Below are positions 8,837 to 18,330 of a stretch of 64,000 nucleotides of DNA, in pieces (the stretch's first letter is position 1; each line of letters begins with the position of its first letter). The notes below the pieces were generated by a model that searched no databases, was not told the origin of the DNA, and saw only the letters and a list, made by a program, of their open reading frames with translations. Made by a program: the position numbers and the translations under genes. Origin of the DNA: an uncultured Pontibacter sp. (lineage in GTDB: Bacteria; Bacteroidota; Bacteroidia; Cytophagales; Hymenobacteraceae); NCBI RefSeq assembly GCF_947495565.1, contig NZ_CANLZM010000015.1, positions 1 to 64,000 on the forward strand. Direction: 5' to 3'.

Positions 8837-9379
8837 ATGCCTCACCCTAAACTTATCACCAGCCGCCTCCAGCTCCGCCTGGTACAACCCTCTGACGCGG
8901 AGTTTATACTTCAGGGGCTGTCCGACAGGCGGGTGACGGAGTATTATGCGGTGCATTTTGATACGCTGGAGGAGGTAGTGCAGGAGCAGATGTCATTCTA
9001 TAAAGATCTGTTGGAGCAGGGTACCGGGGCCTGGTGGGTAATCTCGTTAAAAGATGATGCCGCACTAATTGGCGCCTGCGGCCTGAATGAACTGGAGCAG
9101 GAGCACCAGAAAGCACAAATAGGCTTTTGGCTGCTGCCTGAGCACTGGGGCAAAGGCTACATTCCTGAGGCAGCGGCAGCTGTTCTGAAGTATAGCTTCG
9201 GGCAGCTCGGCCTAAACCGTATCGAGGCTATTGTGGAAGGTGGCAACAAGGGCTCAGAAAAAGTGCTGCGGAAACTTGGGTTTACCCATGAAGGCACGCT
9301 GCGCGAACGGGAAATCAAAAACGGCCGCTTTATTGACCTGCTATACTACGGCCTCCTTCAGAAAGACAGGCAATTTTAA
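8837..9379 (+). CDS. GNAT acetyltransferase (RimJ/RimL-like)
   Basis: A 180-residue GNAT N-acetyltransferase of the RimJ/RimL/Acetyltransf_3 type. It opens with the typical ITSRLQLRLVQPSDAE strand, has the acetyl-CoA loop in LPEHWGKGYIPEA (the Q/R-x-x-G-x-G/A region) and ends with NKGSEKVLRKLGFTHEGTLRE. The substrate cannot be read from sequence; relatives modify ribosomal protein N-termini or small amines. It starts 2 bases after the 3-HAO stop and precedes the ACMSD gene, so it rides in the kynurenine operon. Confidence 0.9.
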   Translation: MPHPKLITSRLQLRLVQPSDAEFILQGLSDRRVTEYYAVHFDTLEEVVQEQMSFYKDLLEQGTGAWWVISLKDDAALIGACGLNELEQEHQKAQIGFWLLPEHWGKGYIPEAAAAVLKYSFGQLGLNRIEAIVEGGNKGSEKVLRKLGFTHEGTLREREIKNGRFIDLLYYGLLQKDRQF

Positions 9380-9482
9380 GCTTTCAGCGCTTAAGGTGTG
9401 CCGGAAGTATAAAATGCTTATATTGTTGGATTGCCTGTTTAAATTATGCACCGAATAGCTGCCATTTCGTTTGTTTAATGCC

Positions 9483-10571
9483 ATGCAAGAGAAGAAGCCC
9501 ATATTTACCGCTGATAACCTGCTGAAGATTGATATCCATACGCATATTCTGCCTGCTACATGGCCAAACCTGCGTGAGCGCTACGGCTATGGCGGTTTCG
9601 TGCGGCTGGAGCACCACAAGCCCTGCTGCGCCCGCATGATGATGGACGACAAGTTCTTCCGCGAAATTCAAGATAACTGCTGGGACCCTAAAGTACGCAT
9701 GCATGAGTGCAGCCACCATAAAGTGGGGGTACAGGTGCTAAGCACGGTGCCGGTCATGTTTAACTATTGGGCTAAGCCAGAGCATACTTATGATCTATCT
9801 CGGATCCTGAACGACCATATAGCAGGCATTGTAGCCAACTACCCTGACCGCTTTGTGGGTCTCGGCACCCTGCCTATGCAGGACGCAGAACTGGCCATCA
9901 AAGAACTGGAGCGTTGTGTAAAAGAACTAGGCATGGCGGGTGTACAGATCGGCACAAACATAAACGGGCAGAATCTTAATGCGCCGGAGCTGTTTCCGGT
10001 GTTTGAGGCGGCAGAAGAACTAGGCGCAGCCATTTTTGTACACCCTTGGGATATGCTGGGCAAAGGCCGAACAGGCAATTACTGGATGCCCTGGCTGGTA
10101 GGCATGCCCGCCGAAACGACTGTGGCCATCTGCTCTATGATTTTCGGGGGAGTTTTTGAGCGCCTGCCCAAGCTGCGTGTGGCTTTTGCGCACGGCGGCG
10201 GTTCCTTTCCTGCTACAATCGGGCGTATTGCCCATGGTTTCGAAATGCGCCCCGATCTTTGCGCCGTAGATAACAATGTGAACCCCCGCGACTACCTGGG
10301 CAGATTTTACTTCGATTCGTTGGTGCACGACCCGCTGGCGCTGGAGTATCTGGTAAACCTAGTAGGCGCTGATAAAATTGCCCTCGGCACGGACTACCCT
10401 TTCCCGCTGGGTGAGCTGTCTCCCGGAAAACTGATTGAATCTATGTCCTACGATCTGGCTACAAAAGAACGCATGCTGAGCGGCACAGCCCTGGAGTGGC
10501 TAAACCTAGAGCGAACGCAGTTTGTAAAAAGCAGTGCTTCAGTAACGTTGCCTAAAGATCAGGAAGTATAA
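9483..10571 (+). CDS. nbaD: 2-amino-3-carboxymuconate-6-semialdehyde decarboxylase (ACMSD)
   Basis: This zinc amidohydrolase-superfamily decarboxylase converts ACMS to 2-aminomuconate semialdehyde, diverting the pathway away from quinolinate and NAD. The ATG at 9483 gives 362 aa; a TTG four codons earlier is less likely. Zinc ligands are His19 and His21 (DIHTH), a His in FVHPWDM, a His in FAHGGGSFP and the Asp in LGTDYPFPLGE. It follows the 3-HAO/GNAT pair by about 100 bases. The stop codon lies inside an AAGTATAA motif (gaa gta taa). The presence of ACMSD together with a muconic semialdehyde dehydrogenase argues for catabolism rather than NAD synthesis. Confidence 0.96.
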   Translation: MQEKKPIFTADNLLKIDIHTHILPATWPNLRERYGYGGFVRLEHHKPCCARMMMDDKFFREIQDNCWDPKVRMHECSHHKVGVQVLSTVPVMFNYWAKPEHTYDLSRILNDHIAGIVANYPDRFVGLGTLPMQDAELAIKELERCVKELGMAGVQIGTNINGQNLNAPELFPVFEAAEELGAAIFVHPWDMLGKGRTGNYWMPWLVGMPAETTVAICSMIFGGVFERLPKLRVAFAHGGGSFPATIGRIAHGFEMRPDLCAVDNNVNPRDYLGRFYFDSLVHDPLALEYLVNLVGADKIALGTDYPFPLGELSPGKLIESMSYDLATKERMLSGTALEWLNLERTQFVKSSASVTLPKDQEV

Positions 10572-10629
10572 TTTGGTAGAATCTATGTGACGAAAGCGAC
10601 TGATTAGGGCATATGCATATACCGGGTCC

Positions 10630-10960
10630 AACCACCTCTAACCCCTCCTTGGCTAAGGCGGGGAATTCTGTTGAAGCTCCGTCAGCGGAGGCTGTCGAAA
10701 ACTGATCCCAGTCTTTCCGTGGGAGTAGGGGCCCTCGAAAAGAGCGCCTTGTATTGATGCGTTGCCCGTAAGGGCAGCCTGCAGCGGAGCGAAAGAGGGC
10801 CCCTACCCCCGGCAGCTTCAATACACCGCGCGATGCGGGAAGAAGAGGCCTCCCGGCCTTGAGGGAGCCAAAGTATAAATGAAACAATAGGTTTTTAAGG
10901 CTGTGGATGAACAAAGGCTAGTAAGTATAGTTCGTTTCAAATTGAAGAGAACAGCAGCTA
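10630..10960 (+). repeat. Dispersed intergenic repeat, copy 1
   Basis: This occupies most of the 575-base gene-free spacer 10572-11146. It opens with ccacctctaacccctcc, then holds GC-rich arms gggagtaggggccctc (10721-10736) and gagggcccctaccccc (10795-10810; one mismatch). These are followed by 'gcgcgatgcgggaag', 'ccggccttgagggag' and a 'ctgtggatgaac...gctagtaagtatag' tail. The same order occurs at 27190 and 47434. Bases 10961-11146 are AT-rich and hold no gene I can see. Confidence 0.85.
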
Positions 10961-11146
10961 AGAAAATATACTTGAAGAAGAACAGCAGCTACACAGCAGT
11001 ATTTAAATTTTCCCCCACAACAATAGTATAGAAGTAAAACAACACCTGACACAAGAGACTATAAAATCTATTGCTTTGCCTACTATATTTTATACTTTGG
11101 CCAAATATTTGCACGTTATAAATGTATAAAATTCAACCTTTTATTT

Positions 11147-12709
11147 ATGCGTAAACTACTCTTTAGCCTACTCTTTATGGGTGCCTTTGCCACGGCTGCA
11201 CATGCCCAGAAAGAGTTTGCACATATAGAATTGCCGATGAACCGCGCGGAGGATCTCGTATCTGTGGCAGATGACGAGGGTAATGTGGTTGTATACTTTT
11301 ATCAGGGCGGAAATTTGAACTTTGCCATGCTTTCCCCGTCTGGCGAAAAGCTGGCGCAGCATGAAATTCCGTACCGCCATTCCCGAGACCCGCAGGTGAT
11401 GGGTACCCGCGTAACAGCAGATGAATTTGTTTTCTACACCCGATACACCAACGGACGTCGCGAGTATGTGCGGCCGTTTGCCATTAACCGTTACACGGGT
11501 GCCTTCCGTAGCCTGCAGGATGTGCAGCTGAACCTTGAGCGCAATGTAACGTTTGTGGGTGGCTTCGGTGATGAAGACCATTTTTATATGCTCTATACAG
11601 ACAAAGACAGTAACCTGCACCTGTACCGTGATTCAGAAGAGAACGTGGCCACAATGGATTATAGGCTGTTTAGTGTGGAGCAGATGCCGCGCACCCGTGA
11701 CCGTCATGCACGCGAGTCTGGTATGATTTACGTGCACCCCGACCTGGAGCGAAATGTGTTTACAGGCCATCATCGTAGTAAAATTTATTCGCGTGGCGAC
11801 AAGCTGCACATGATTTTCGATGGATACTCTCTGCGGGGTCAGAAATCAAGGGAAACCACTACCGAAATCCTTTCACTGGACTGGAACACTGGTAAAACGG
11901 AATACCGTACGCTGCCAGTTATTGAACAGCGTAATGAGCCAAGCTTTAACTCCTTCCTGCACCAGGACAAGCTTTTTCGGGTGAATCTGGAGAAAGACAA
12001 GTTCAAACTGACAGCCTATGATTTTAACACACTGCAGCCCCTGAAGGAGTATGCTTTCACGGATAAGGAGGAACTGGCCTTGAAGTCTACGCCAGTTTAT
12101 CAGCGTGGCGCAGGCGGTTTGTTCTCGTCAGGGTACGAGGTCATTGAGAAGGAGGATAAGGTGATGAAAAACCTTGCCTCAGGTATACCAGCCATCACCG
12201 TAGACACGTACAGCGACAGCACGCTGCAGCTAACCATAGGTTCTTACAAAGCCCCTTCGGAGCGAAACAACCGTAACGACCGAAACAGAATGATACGCAC
12301 ACCGGATAGGTATGTACGCACATCGCGCGGGCTAATGCTAATACCTGGCCGTTGGACACCAGCCTACAATGTGCCGAGCTACTACCTGAACTCGCCTTAC
12401 TACAGCCGCTACTTCTATGACCCATACGGGCAGGGCGGTAACATGCCAACAGGGCCAGGTATAAGTACTTATTTTCATTCGGTGCTTGATGCTAACAGCC
12501 TGGCAAAAGTAGAGCAGGAGGGCGATGTAGAGGTGCTGCAGGAGCGAGTGGAGGAGTACGAGCGCAACCTTAAGCCGGAGCCAGAGTTCCAGACAGTGTA
12601 CCGTTACGGAGATAAGCTGCACTACGGCTATTACGACCGCAAGGCCCGTACCTTCCGGATTGTAGAGTTTGCCCACGGGCAGGAGCCAGCTAAACCTGTG
12701 GAAGAATAA
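11147..12709 (+). CDS. Secreted protein of unknown function
   Basis: A 520-residue protein with a clear signal peptide (MRKLLFSLLFMGAFATAAHAQ, cleavage after about residue 20). The mature part is rich in beta structure with repeating short strands, reminiscent of a propeller-like fold (residues 25-330). A basic, Arg/Asn-rich stretch follows, then a Tyr/Pro/Gly-rich segment (YNVPSYYLNSPYYSRYFYDP) and an acidic C-terminus. I do not recognise a family. It stands alone between repeat copy 1 and a shared terminator and is probably periplasmic or surface-exposed. Confidence 0.8.
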   Translation: MRKLLFSLLFMGAFATAAHAQKEFAHIELPMNRAEDLVSVADDEGNVVVYFYQGGNLNFAMLSPSGEKLAQHEIPYRHSRDPQVMGTRVTADEFVFYTRYTNGRREYVRPFAINRYTGAFRSLQDVQLNLERNVTFVGGFGDEDHFYMLYTDKDSNLHLYRDSEENVATMDYRLFSVEQMPRTRDRHARESGMIYVHPDLERNVFTGHHRSKIYSRGDKLHMIFDGYSLRGQKSRETTTEILSLDWNTGKTEYRTLPVIEQRNEPSFNSFLHQDKLFRVNLEKDKFKLTAYDFNTLQPLKEYAFTDKEELALKSTPVYQRGAGGLFSSGYEVIEKEDKVMKNLASGIPAITVDTYSDSTLQLTIGSYKAPSERNNRNDRNRMIRTPDRYVRTSRGLMLIPGRWTPAYNVPSYYLNSPYYSRYFYDPYGQGGNMPTGPGISTYFHSVLDANSLAKVEQEGDVEVLQERVEEYERNLKPEPEFQTVYRYGDKLHYGYYDRKARTFRIVEFAHGQEPAKPVEE

Positions 12710-12732
12710 AAAACTTTCGTATTTACATATAG

Positions 12733-12770
12733 AAAAGGCCGCCAGTATTTGCTGGCGGCCTTTTCTGTGG
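12733..12770. terminator. Bidirectional terminator
   Basis: The arms aaaaggccgccag (12733-12745) and ctggcggcctttt (12752-12764) form a 13-bp stem between convergent genes. Confidence 0.88.
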
Positions 12771-12787
12771 TATTTGAAGTATAAATC

Positions 12788-13282
12788 TTACTTCTGCTGC
12801 ATTAGTACGTCTATGCGCTGCTGCAGTGCCGGGTCTTGGCGGTAAGCCATCATGATCTGCTCAAACTTCTCCAGTGTCATTCCGTCCTGCTGTATGGCAG
12901 CTTCCAGGTCTTGTTGCAAGGTAGGTTGCATCTCCATCATGCGTTGTGCAGCGCTGTTGAAGGCTGCCATTTCCTCAGGCGTGGCATCTACCTCATTCAG
13001 TTTCTGCTGCTGGTGTGCCTGGGCCATCTGGTTAAATTTCTCGATGCTTAGCTTCTCCTCTTCCAAAATTCCCATCATCGCTTTCTCGCCTTCCTGCTGC
13101 ACGCTCATAAGGCGGGTGCTGGCGTCTGCAAACTGCTTCAGGTCTGCGTCAGAAAAGTTTTGAGGCTGGGCCTGCTGAGTTTGCGGGGCAGTTTGCTGTG
13201 CCATGGCCGCGGGTGCCGCTAACGTACAGCCAAGTATAAGCGCAGCAAAGGCTGCGCCTTTCAGTTTTTGCTTGAAATCCAT
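12788..13282 (-). CDS. DUF4168 domain secreted protein
   Basis: A 164-residue secreted protein with a signal peptide (cleavage near AMAQQ, residue 28), a Gln/Pro-rich linker and a helical DUF4168-type domain. That domain starts at SDADLKQFADASTRL and ends in a helical FEQIMMAYRQDPALQQRI segment. Function in the family is unknown. It is divergent from the beta-barrel gene at 13495 and shares its 212-base control region, which contains TGAAAATAT half-sites. Confidence 0.85.
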   Translation of the reverse strand: MDFKQKLKGAAFAALILGCTLAAPAAMAQQTAPQTQQAQPQNFSDADLKQFADASTRLMSVQQEGEKAMMGILEEEKLSIEKFNQMAQAHQQQKLNEVDATPEEMAAFNSAAQRMMEMQPTLQQDLEAAIQQDGMTLEKFEQIMMAYRQDPALQQRIDVLMQQK

Positions 13283-13417
13283 AAAATAGGGGATTGGTTT
13301 TAGGCGTGAATAAAAATTTTACAGCCAACGCTGGGCCGGCAATACATCTTTTATACCCACAGTTTAACAAATTTGTTTTGGGCTGTTAGCTTCTGGCTCC
13401 TGGCAATAAATAAATAG

Positions 13418-13490
13418 TGAAAATATTTAAGACGTTGTATCCTTTCAATATTACATTTTAGATATTTTCATATATTGTTGAAAATATCTA
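13418..13490. promoter_or_regulatory. Possible operator: TGAAAATATYT half-sites
   Basis: A 12-bp perfect inverted repeat (13459-13470 and 13479-13490, 8-base spacer) ends 4 bases before the ATG at 13495. A third matching half-site, TGAAAATATTT, lies at 13418-13428. It could be a repressor site for the divergent pair or an mRNA hairpin masking the start. Confidence 0.45.
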
Positions 13491-13494
13491 TGCT

Positions 13495-14745
13495 ATGAAA
13501 CAGGTCTATACAATTCTTACTGCATGCTTTCTTGCTGCTGCCAGCTTCCTGACAGCCAAAGCCCAATCCGATTTTAAAACAGGGTTTATAATAATGGCAT
13601 CAGGAGATACACTTGCTGGCCTGGTAGATTACAGAGCCAGTCTGCTGAGTTCTAAAGTATGCAAATTTAAAAGCTCAGAAACGGCCAGTGCCGTAACCTA
13701 CTCTCCTAACCAAATAAAAGGCTACGGCTTTCCTGGCGACAGATATTATACTAGCAAGCACCTGAAGCAAGATTCTGCTGCAGTGTTTATGGAGGAGCTG
13801 CTGCGCAGTAAAATAAACCTATACAACCTGGACGGCGCATTTTATGTCGAGAAGGAGGGCTTGGGCCTAGAGCAGTTGGTTATAGACTTCAAGGAGTACT
13901 ATAACGAAGAAGGCGTTTTGTTTAAAAGCCGGACTAATCAGCACATTGGCACTTTAAACAAATACATGCAAGATTGCATTCAGATGATAGAGAAGATTGA
14001 GCGGGTAAAAATGACGCAAAGTTCGCTGATCCGTCTCATAAAAGATTACAATGAGTGTTGGCCGGGGCAGCCTGTGGTGGTGTTTAAAGAGGCAAAGCCT
14101 TGGCTTGCGGCAGAGGTTGGGGTTGCGCTCGGGGTAAGCCATACTTCGCTAAGCTTCTCGGCTACCGATGAGGCTTACCTGCACCTGGAGAACTCCGATT
14201 TCAGCACAAGTACTTATCCGGTTGCCGGCCTGATGTTAAACCTGCGCTCCCCGAGAGTAAGCAAGTATACCTCTTTGCAACTGGAAACACACTATTTCAA
14301 AACAAGCTACAACGACCAAAACTCATACGACTGGTTTGGTACCAACTATGCCAATGAAATGGAACTGAACATATCAGCGGTTAAGGTAAATATGGCGGTG
14401 CGGCATGAGTTCAGCTCAAAAGCGCTGCAACCATACGCTAACGTAGGGATGGCCTTAAACTTTTACCAGGATCGCGAAATAAAGCATACACAGTATGTAA
14501 AGCGTACAGCCGAAAGCACACCTGAAGTGCGTATAAAAGATGATTCGGAATTTATCACGAACAGGCAAACCGGAATTATAGCAGGTGCCGGATTTGTATA
14601 CAACTTTTTAAAGAGCAAAGTCTCAGCAGAGCTTAGGTATGAGTATGGCCTGGATATACACAACCATCAGCGCGTTAACTCTCTTAACACCTATCTTAGC
14701 TCCAATACAGGCACTGTTTCCTTTACCACCGGTTACTATTTTTAA
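13495..14745 (+). CDS. Outer membrane beta-barrel protein, PorT-like C-terminus
   Basis: A 416-residue secreted protein with a signal peptide (cleavage after about KAQ, residue 24). Residues 25-190 form a soluble domain that begins with a FKTGFIIMASGDTLAGLVDYR motif common at the start of Bacteroidetes surface proteins. Residues about 195-416 alternate polar and aromatic strands and end in TGYYF, typical of a small outer membrane barrel. The function is unknown. The start is decided by the signal peptide; a hairpin or operator lies directly upstream. Confidence 0.82.
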   Translation: MKQVYTILTACFLAAASFLTAKAQSDFKTGFIIMASGDTLAGLVDYRASLLSSKVCKFKSSETASAVTYSPNQIKGYGFPGDRYYTSKHLKQDSAAVFMEELLRSKINLYNLDGAFYVEKEGLGLEQLVIDFKEYYNEEGVLFKSRTNQHIGTLNKYMQDCIQMIEKIERVKMTQSSLIRLIKDYNECWPGQPVVVFKEAKPWLAAEVGVALGVSHTSLSFSATDEAYLHLENSDFSTSTYPVAGLMLNLRSPRVSKYTSLQLETHYFKTSYNDQNSYDWFGTNYANEMELNISAVKVNMAVRHEFSSKALQPYANVGMALNFYQDREIKHTQYVKRTAESTPEVRIKDDSEFITNRQTGIIAGAGFVYNFLKSKVSAELRYEYGLDIHNHQRVNSLNTYLSSNTGTVSFTTGYYF

Positions 14746-14751
14746 GATCAG

Positions 14752-14803
14752 TTGCTGATTTATACTATTATACTTTGAAAAGGGTAGAAGTATAAATCAG
14801 CAA
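14752..14803. terminator. Inverted pair of the TATACT motif between convergent genes
   Basis: The arms ttgctgatttatact (14752-14766) and agtataaatcagcaa (14789-14803) are perfect 15-mers around a 22-base loop. Both contain the window-wide TATACT/AGTATA motif. It lies between the barrel gene and the kmo gene, where a shared terminator is expected, though no long T run is present. Confidence 0.5.
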
Positions 14804-14821
14804 GGCTTACCGCAGCGTTGG

Positions 14822-16213
14822 TTATACTTCTATGGCCGCGTTATACTTCTTTAGTTTCTCCTTCTGGATGAGTTGTTTTTCAAGCAGCTTCTGCACCTCC
14901 GGTTTATCGTAATCTTCTACGCTTCGGATGTGCTTCATTACCTTTTTCATGATCTTGTCCTGCTGCTGGCCGGTTTCTAAGGCATAAGAATAAGGCAGGT
15001 CCGTGAAGGTAACCATGGAGTACATCGGAATCCACTTGTCAGGATACTGAGCAGATATTTTAGATTCAATCTTTTTGCGCAGCAGAAAACGCGGGTCGGC
15101 TACTTTGTCGCGCATCTCGATAAAGTTCATGACGGCCAGATCTGCAATGGCATCGGCATTGGGTTTGCGGCGGCGCTCAAAAGTCTCGAAAAGCGTTTCC
15201 CAGTTGTCTCCCTCAAACTTATCCAGCATCTGGTCCAGCACGGTAATATCCTCAAAGCCGGCGTTCATGCCCTGCCCGTAAAAAGGCACCACCGCATGCG
15301 ATGCATCACCGACCAAAAGAGCCTTGCCCTCATAGCTCCACGGAAAGCACTTCACCGTAACCAGGGAGCCTGTGGGGTTAGAAAAATAGTCTTGTGTTAA
15401 ATTTGGCATCAGGGGCACCGCATCCGGAAAAACCTCCTTAAAGAAGGCCATCAGATCAGGCTCGTTTTTGATAGAAGAGAAGGAGCGCTCACCCTCGTAA
15501 GGGAAGAAAAGGGTGCAGGTAAAGCTGCCGTCTATGTTAGGCAGCGCAATCATCATATAGTTGCCGCGTGGCCAAATGTGGAGCGCGTTTTTCTCGATGG
15601 CCCAGCCGCCATCGGCAGTGGCAGGTATGGCTAACTCCTTGTAACCGTACTCCAGGTAACTCTGCTCATAATTAAAACGCTCGGTTTTCTGCATGGCCCC
15701 ACGAACTACTGAGAAAGCCCCGTCCGCCCCGAAAAGCAAGTCCGGCTGTATGGTTTCGGTATTGCCGGTTTCCAGGTTGCGCAGCTGCACCTCGTTTGTG
15801 CGCAGGTTTACGTCTGTGGCTTGCCGGCTAAAATGATACGTAATGTTGTCGTTTGGTTCCGACAGGTTCATCAGGGCCATATTTAAACCTCCTCTGGAGA
15901 CGGAGTAAATGGCTTGCTCTTCTTTGCCGTAAGGCTGAAAAGTGAGGTTGCCCTGCTCGTCGTGCATCATGCGGCCCTGCATAGGAATGGCCACCTTGCG
16001 CACGTCTTCCTCTATGCCAATGCCTTTGAGAGCACGCCAGCCGCGGTCGCTGAGGGCGAGGTTGATAGAACGGCCGCCATCCACAATGTTTTTGCGCAGG
16101 TCGGGGCGGCGCTCGTACAGGTCTACCTTGTGGCCGCGCTTGGCCAGGTACAAAGACAGCAGCGAGCCAACCAAACCAGCTCCCATAATGGCGATGTTCT
16201 TTCTCTCGGTCAT
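14822..16213 (-). CDS. kmo: Kynurenine 3-monooxygenase
   Basis: This FAD- and NADPH-dependent hydroxylase converts kynurenine to 3-hydroxykynurenine. The 463 residues show the dinucleotide fold MGAGLVGSLLSLYLAKRG (residues 10-27) with a distal acidic YERR, the DG motif region LLFGADGAFSVVR and the second FAD motif LVGDASHAVVPFYGQGMNAG. The C-terminal part is helical, ending AAIEV. The length and motif set match bacterial KMO. It is downstream of the AlkB-like gene on the same strand. Its stop codon is formed by an AAGTATAA motif on the minus strand. It acts between kynurenine formation and KynU, encoded 4.5 kb away on the same strand. Confidence 0.95.
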   Translation of the reverse strand: MTERKNIAIMGAGLVGSLLSLYLAKRGHKVDLYERRPDLRKNIVDGGRSINLALSDRGWRALKGIGIEEDVRKVAIPMQGRMMHDEQGNLTFQPYGKEEQAIYSVSRGGLNMALMNLSEPNDNITYHFSRQATDVNLRTNEVQLRNLETGNTETIQPDLLFGADGAFSVVRGAMQKTERFNYEQSYLEYGYKELAIPATADGGWAIEKNALHIWPRGNYMMIALPNIDGSFTCTLFFPYEGERSFSSIKNEPDLMAFFKEVFPDAVPLMPNLTQDYFSNPTGSLVTVKCFPWSYEGKALLVGDASHAVVPFYGQGMNAGFEDITVLDQMLDKFEGDNWETLFETFERRRKPNADAIADLAVMNFIEMRDKVADPRFLLRKKIESKISAQYPDKWIPMYSMVTFTDLPYSYALETGQQQDKIMKKVMKHIRSVEDYDKPEVQKLLEKQLIQKEKLKKYNAAIEV

Positions 16214-16280
16214 AATCTATAGGGGGCAGAGCCTCTTGTTAGTGTAAAGTAAAGCTTTCCGAAGCGCTTTGGCAAGCCTA

Positions 16281-16871
16281 TCAGCTATTTACACATCGGA
16301 ACGTGAGATTGATGCGCGGCGGCACAGGTTTGGCGGTTTTAGGTACCTGATGGAGCCAGTGGTGCTGCGTGGGGCCCTGCATCAGCAGCAGGCTTCCGTT
16401 GGTGAGCGTAAAGGCAAAGGGTTTCAGGTCTTTGCGGGTGCGGTGCTTAAAAGCAAAGCGGCGTTCCCCGCCAAAGTTCAGGCTGGCTATACTTGGCTGC
16501 TGGCCCAGTTCCGGCTCATTGTCGGAGTGCCAGCCCATGCTATCCTGGCCGGTGCGGTAGAGGTTTAGCAGTACGCTGTTATACTTGTGGCCGCTCGCCT
16601 GCTCTACCTGCTGCCTGAGCTCCTGCAGCACCGGCAGCCACAGTTGCGGCTTGTTGTGCAGGCCCGAGTAAGTATAGCTTCTGTCGCCGTACCAGGCGGT
16701 GAGGCGCGGCATGGGCAGGTTGCGGCCAAACATTTTTATACTTTCCTGCTGCCAGTTTACCTCCTGCATCAGCCGATCAAAGTATAAATTGCTCTCCGGG
16801 GCAGGTATAAAATCCGCCGAAAAGTATACTTCGGCATCGGGCAGGTTAAAAGGTTTAAGCTGTGAGTGCAT
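16281..16871 (-). CDS. AlkB-like 2OG-Fe(II) oxygenase (ABH2/ABH3 type)
   Basis: A 196-residue dioxygenase that probably repairs alkylated bases (1-methyladenine, 3-methylcytosine) by oxidative demethylation. Iron ligands are His115 and Asp117 (WHSDNEPELG) and His174 (HHWLHQVPK). Arg186 and Arg192 (RxxxxxR in PRINLTFR) bind 2-oxoglutarate. The Asn-x-Tyr-x-x-Gly-x-Asp pattern (NLYRTGQDSMGWH) is typical of the ABH2/3 branch. It sits between kmo and the antiporter on the same strand, 30 bases after the antiporter gene, with no obvious functional link. Confidence 0.93.
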   Translation of the reverse strand: MHSQLKPFNLPDAEVYFSADFIPAPESNLYFDRLMQEVNWQQESIKMFGRNLPMPRLTAWYGDRSYTYSGLHNKPQLWLPVLQELRQQVEQASGHKYNSVLLNLYRTGQDSMGWHSDNEPELGQQPSIASLNFGGERRFAFKHRTRKDLKPFAFTLTNGSLLLMQGPTQHHWLHQVPKTAKPVPPRINLTFRCVNS

Positions 16872-16901
16872 AAGTAGAAAATAAAAGTATAAACTGCGCG
16901 A

Positions 16902-18173
16902 TTACTCCTTCTTTACGACACCCGGCACGCGTTCTTTGCCGCTGCGGCCGCGCAGGTAATCCAGGTAACTCATAGATTTGGTAGCCGTGATTCCGTGCAG
17001 TACAATTGATACCATCACAATAAAACCTACCACGCTCCATAGCTGATCAGCATCTACAAATGTAACCTTATCCAGGGCAAAAGAGAGGTAAAAGAAAGAG
17101 CCGATACCCCGGATGCCGAAGAAGCTGATAGCAAGTTTTTCGCGAAGCGGCATCTTAATGCCCCACATGCCGAGCAGCCCGGAAAGCGGACGGATAACAA
17201 ACAAAAACACTAAGCCCACCACAACTCCTTGCCAGGTAAGGTAATCGAGCAAGCCAAACACAAGGCTGCCGCCAAACAGCATGAGCAGAATCACCATCAG
17301 GATGTGCTCCACCTGGTTTACAAAATCGTGCATTTCGGTGTGGTAGTCGTGTTCCGGCTCGCAGCTGCTCATGGTAATGGCGCCTACAAACACCGCAATA
17401 AAGCCGTAACCGTGCGCCATTTCAGTTATGCCGTAGATCACAAGCGTGGCCGATAATGCCAAGAACCCTTCCTGCGCCTTCGGGAACTTAGAGATCCGCG
17501 GCAGCTTAAAGATCAGGAACGCTAGTCCCCGGCCAATCAGATAGCCTATCGCCACGCCAGCCCCAATACGGTACAGCAGGTCACGCCACAGCCAACTGCC
17601 CAGCCAGTCGCTGTCTGTGGCGCTGGCGGCAATGGCTATGACCACAGCCAGCCATGTAAACGGGAAGGCCATGCCGTCGTTAAGACCCGCCTCAGCTGTC
17701 AGCGAAAACCGCACATCATCCTCTTCTTTCTCGTTTGGGGGGCCAACCTGCACCTGTTCAGCCAGTACCGGGTCTGTTGGAGCCAGCACAGCCCCTAAAA
17801 GTATGGCCGCCGCCACCGACATGCCCAATACGCTCCAGCCTAGCACGGCAAGCCCGGCAATGCAGAGCATCATGGTAATGCTTACCAGCCGCAGCGGTAC
17901 CCGCCAGTTGTGCCAGTTTACCTTTTTCCGTATTTTAAGGCCTGTGCTCATCAGCGAGATAATAACGCTCAGCTCGGTAAGGTGCACAACATAGTTCTCC
18001 TGCCAAATAGGGTCTGGAATGGGCAGCTCAGTTGGTAAGAGGTAGATAAGCACGCCCAGCACCAGAAATAAGATAGGGTAAGAAAAAGTGCTCTGCTTGA
18101 GCAGCGAAGGCACCCAGGCCATGGAAAGGGCGGCCAAGCCTATTATGGTGATAATGAGTATATAAGTTGACAT
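16902..18173 (-). CDS. Cation:proton antiporter (CPA1-type)
   Basis: A 423-residue inner-membrane exchanger with about 11-12 helices, starting MSTYILIITIIGLAALSMAW. Family marks are a GAVLAPTDPVLAEQVQVG segment (the TDPV motif of helix V/VI), AEAGLNDGMAFPFTW with the paired Asn-Asp in the ion site, and FFGIRGIGSFFYLSFAL near the C-terminus. It would exchange Na+ or K+ for H+ for pH and salt balance. The ion preference cannot be read from sequence. Confidence 0.92.
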   Translation of the reverse strand: MSTYILIITIIGLAALSMAWVPSLLKQSTFSYPILFLVLGVLIYLLPTELPIPDPIWQENYVVHLTELSVIISLMSTGLKIRKKVNWHNWRVPLRLVSITMMLCIAGLAVLGWSVLGMSVAAAILLGAVLAPTDPVLAEQVQVGPPNEKEEDDVRFSLTAEAGLNDGMAFPFTWLAVVIAIAASATDSDWLGSWLWRDLLYRIGAGVAIGYLIGRGLAFLIFKLPRISKFPKAQEGFLALSATLVIYGITEMAHGYGFIAVFVGAITMSSCEPEHDYHTEMHDFVNQVEHILMVILLMLFGGSLVFGLLDYLTWQGVVVGLVFLFVIRPLSGLLGMWGIKMPLREKLAISFFGIRGIGSFFYLSFALDKVTFVDADQLWSVVGFIVMVSIVLHGITATKSMSYLDYLRGRSGKERVPGVVKKE

Positions 18174-18330
18174 GAAATTTTGTTTTAGGAAGCAGCTGGC
18201 CCGATTATCAGGTTCTGTGCCATCCGGAACACAGGCTGTACTTGCTGCGGCTATTAGCTTGTAGCATACATACGGTAATTCAGCTTTTGTGCTTATATTT
18301 ATACTTCTTAAAATATCTAAATTGTAGCAT

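Noticed and set aside
10552..10914. Open frame of 120 codons on the minus strand across repeat copy 1
   Set aside because: It overlaps the ACMSD end and reads through the GC-rich hairpin of the repeat. The other copies do not preserve the frame.
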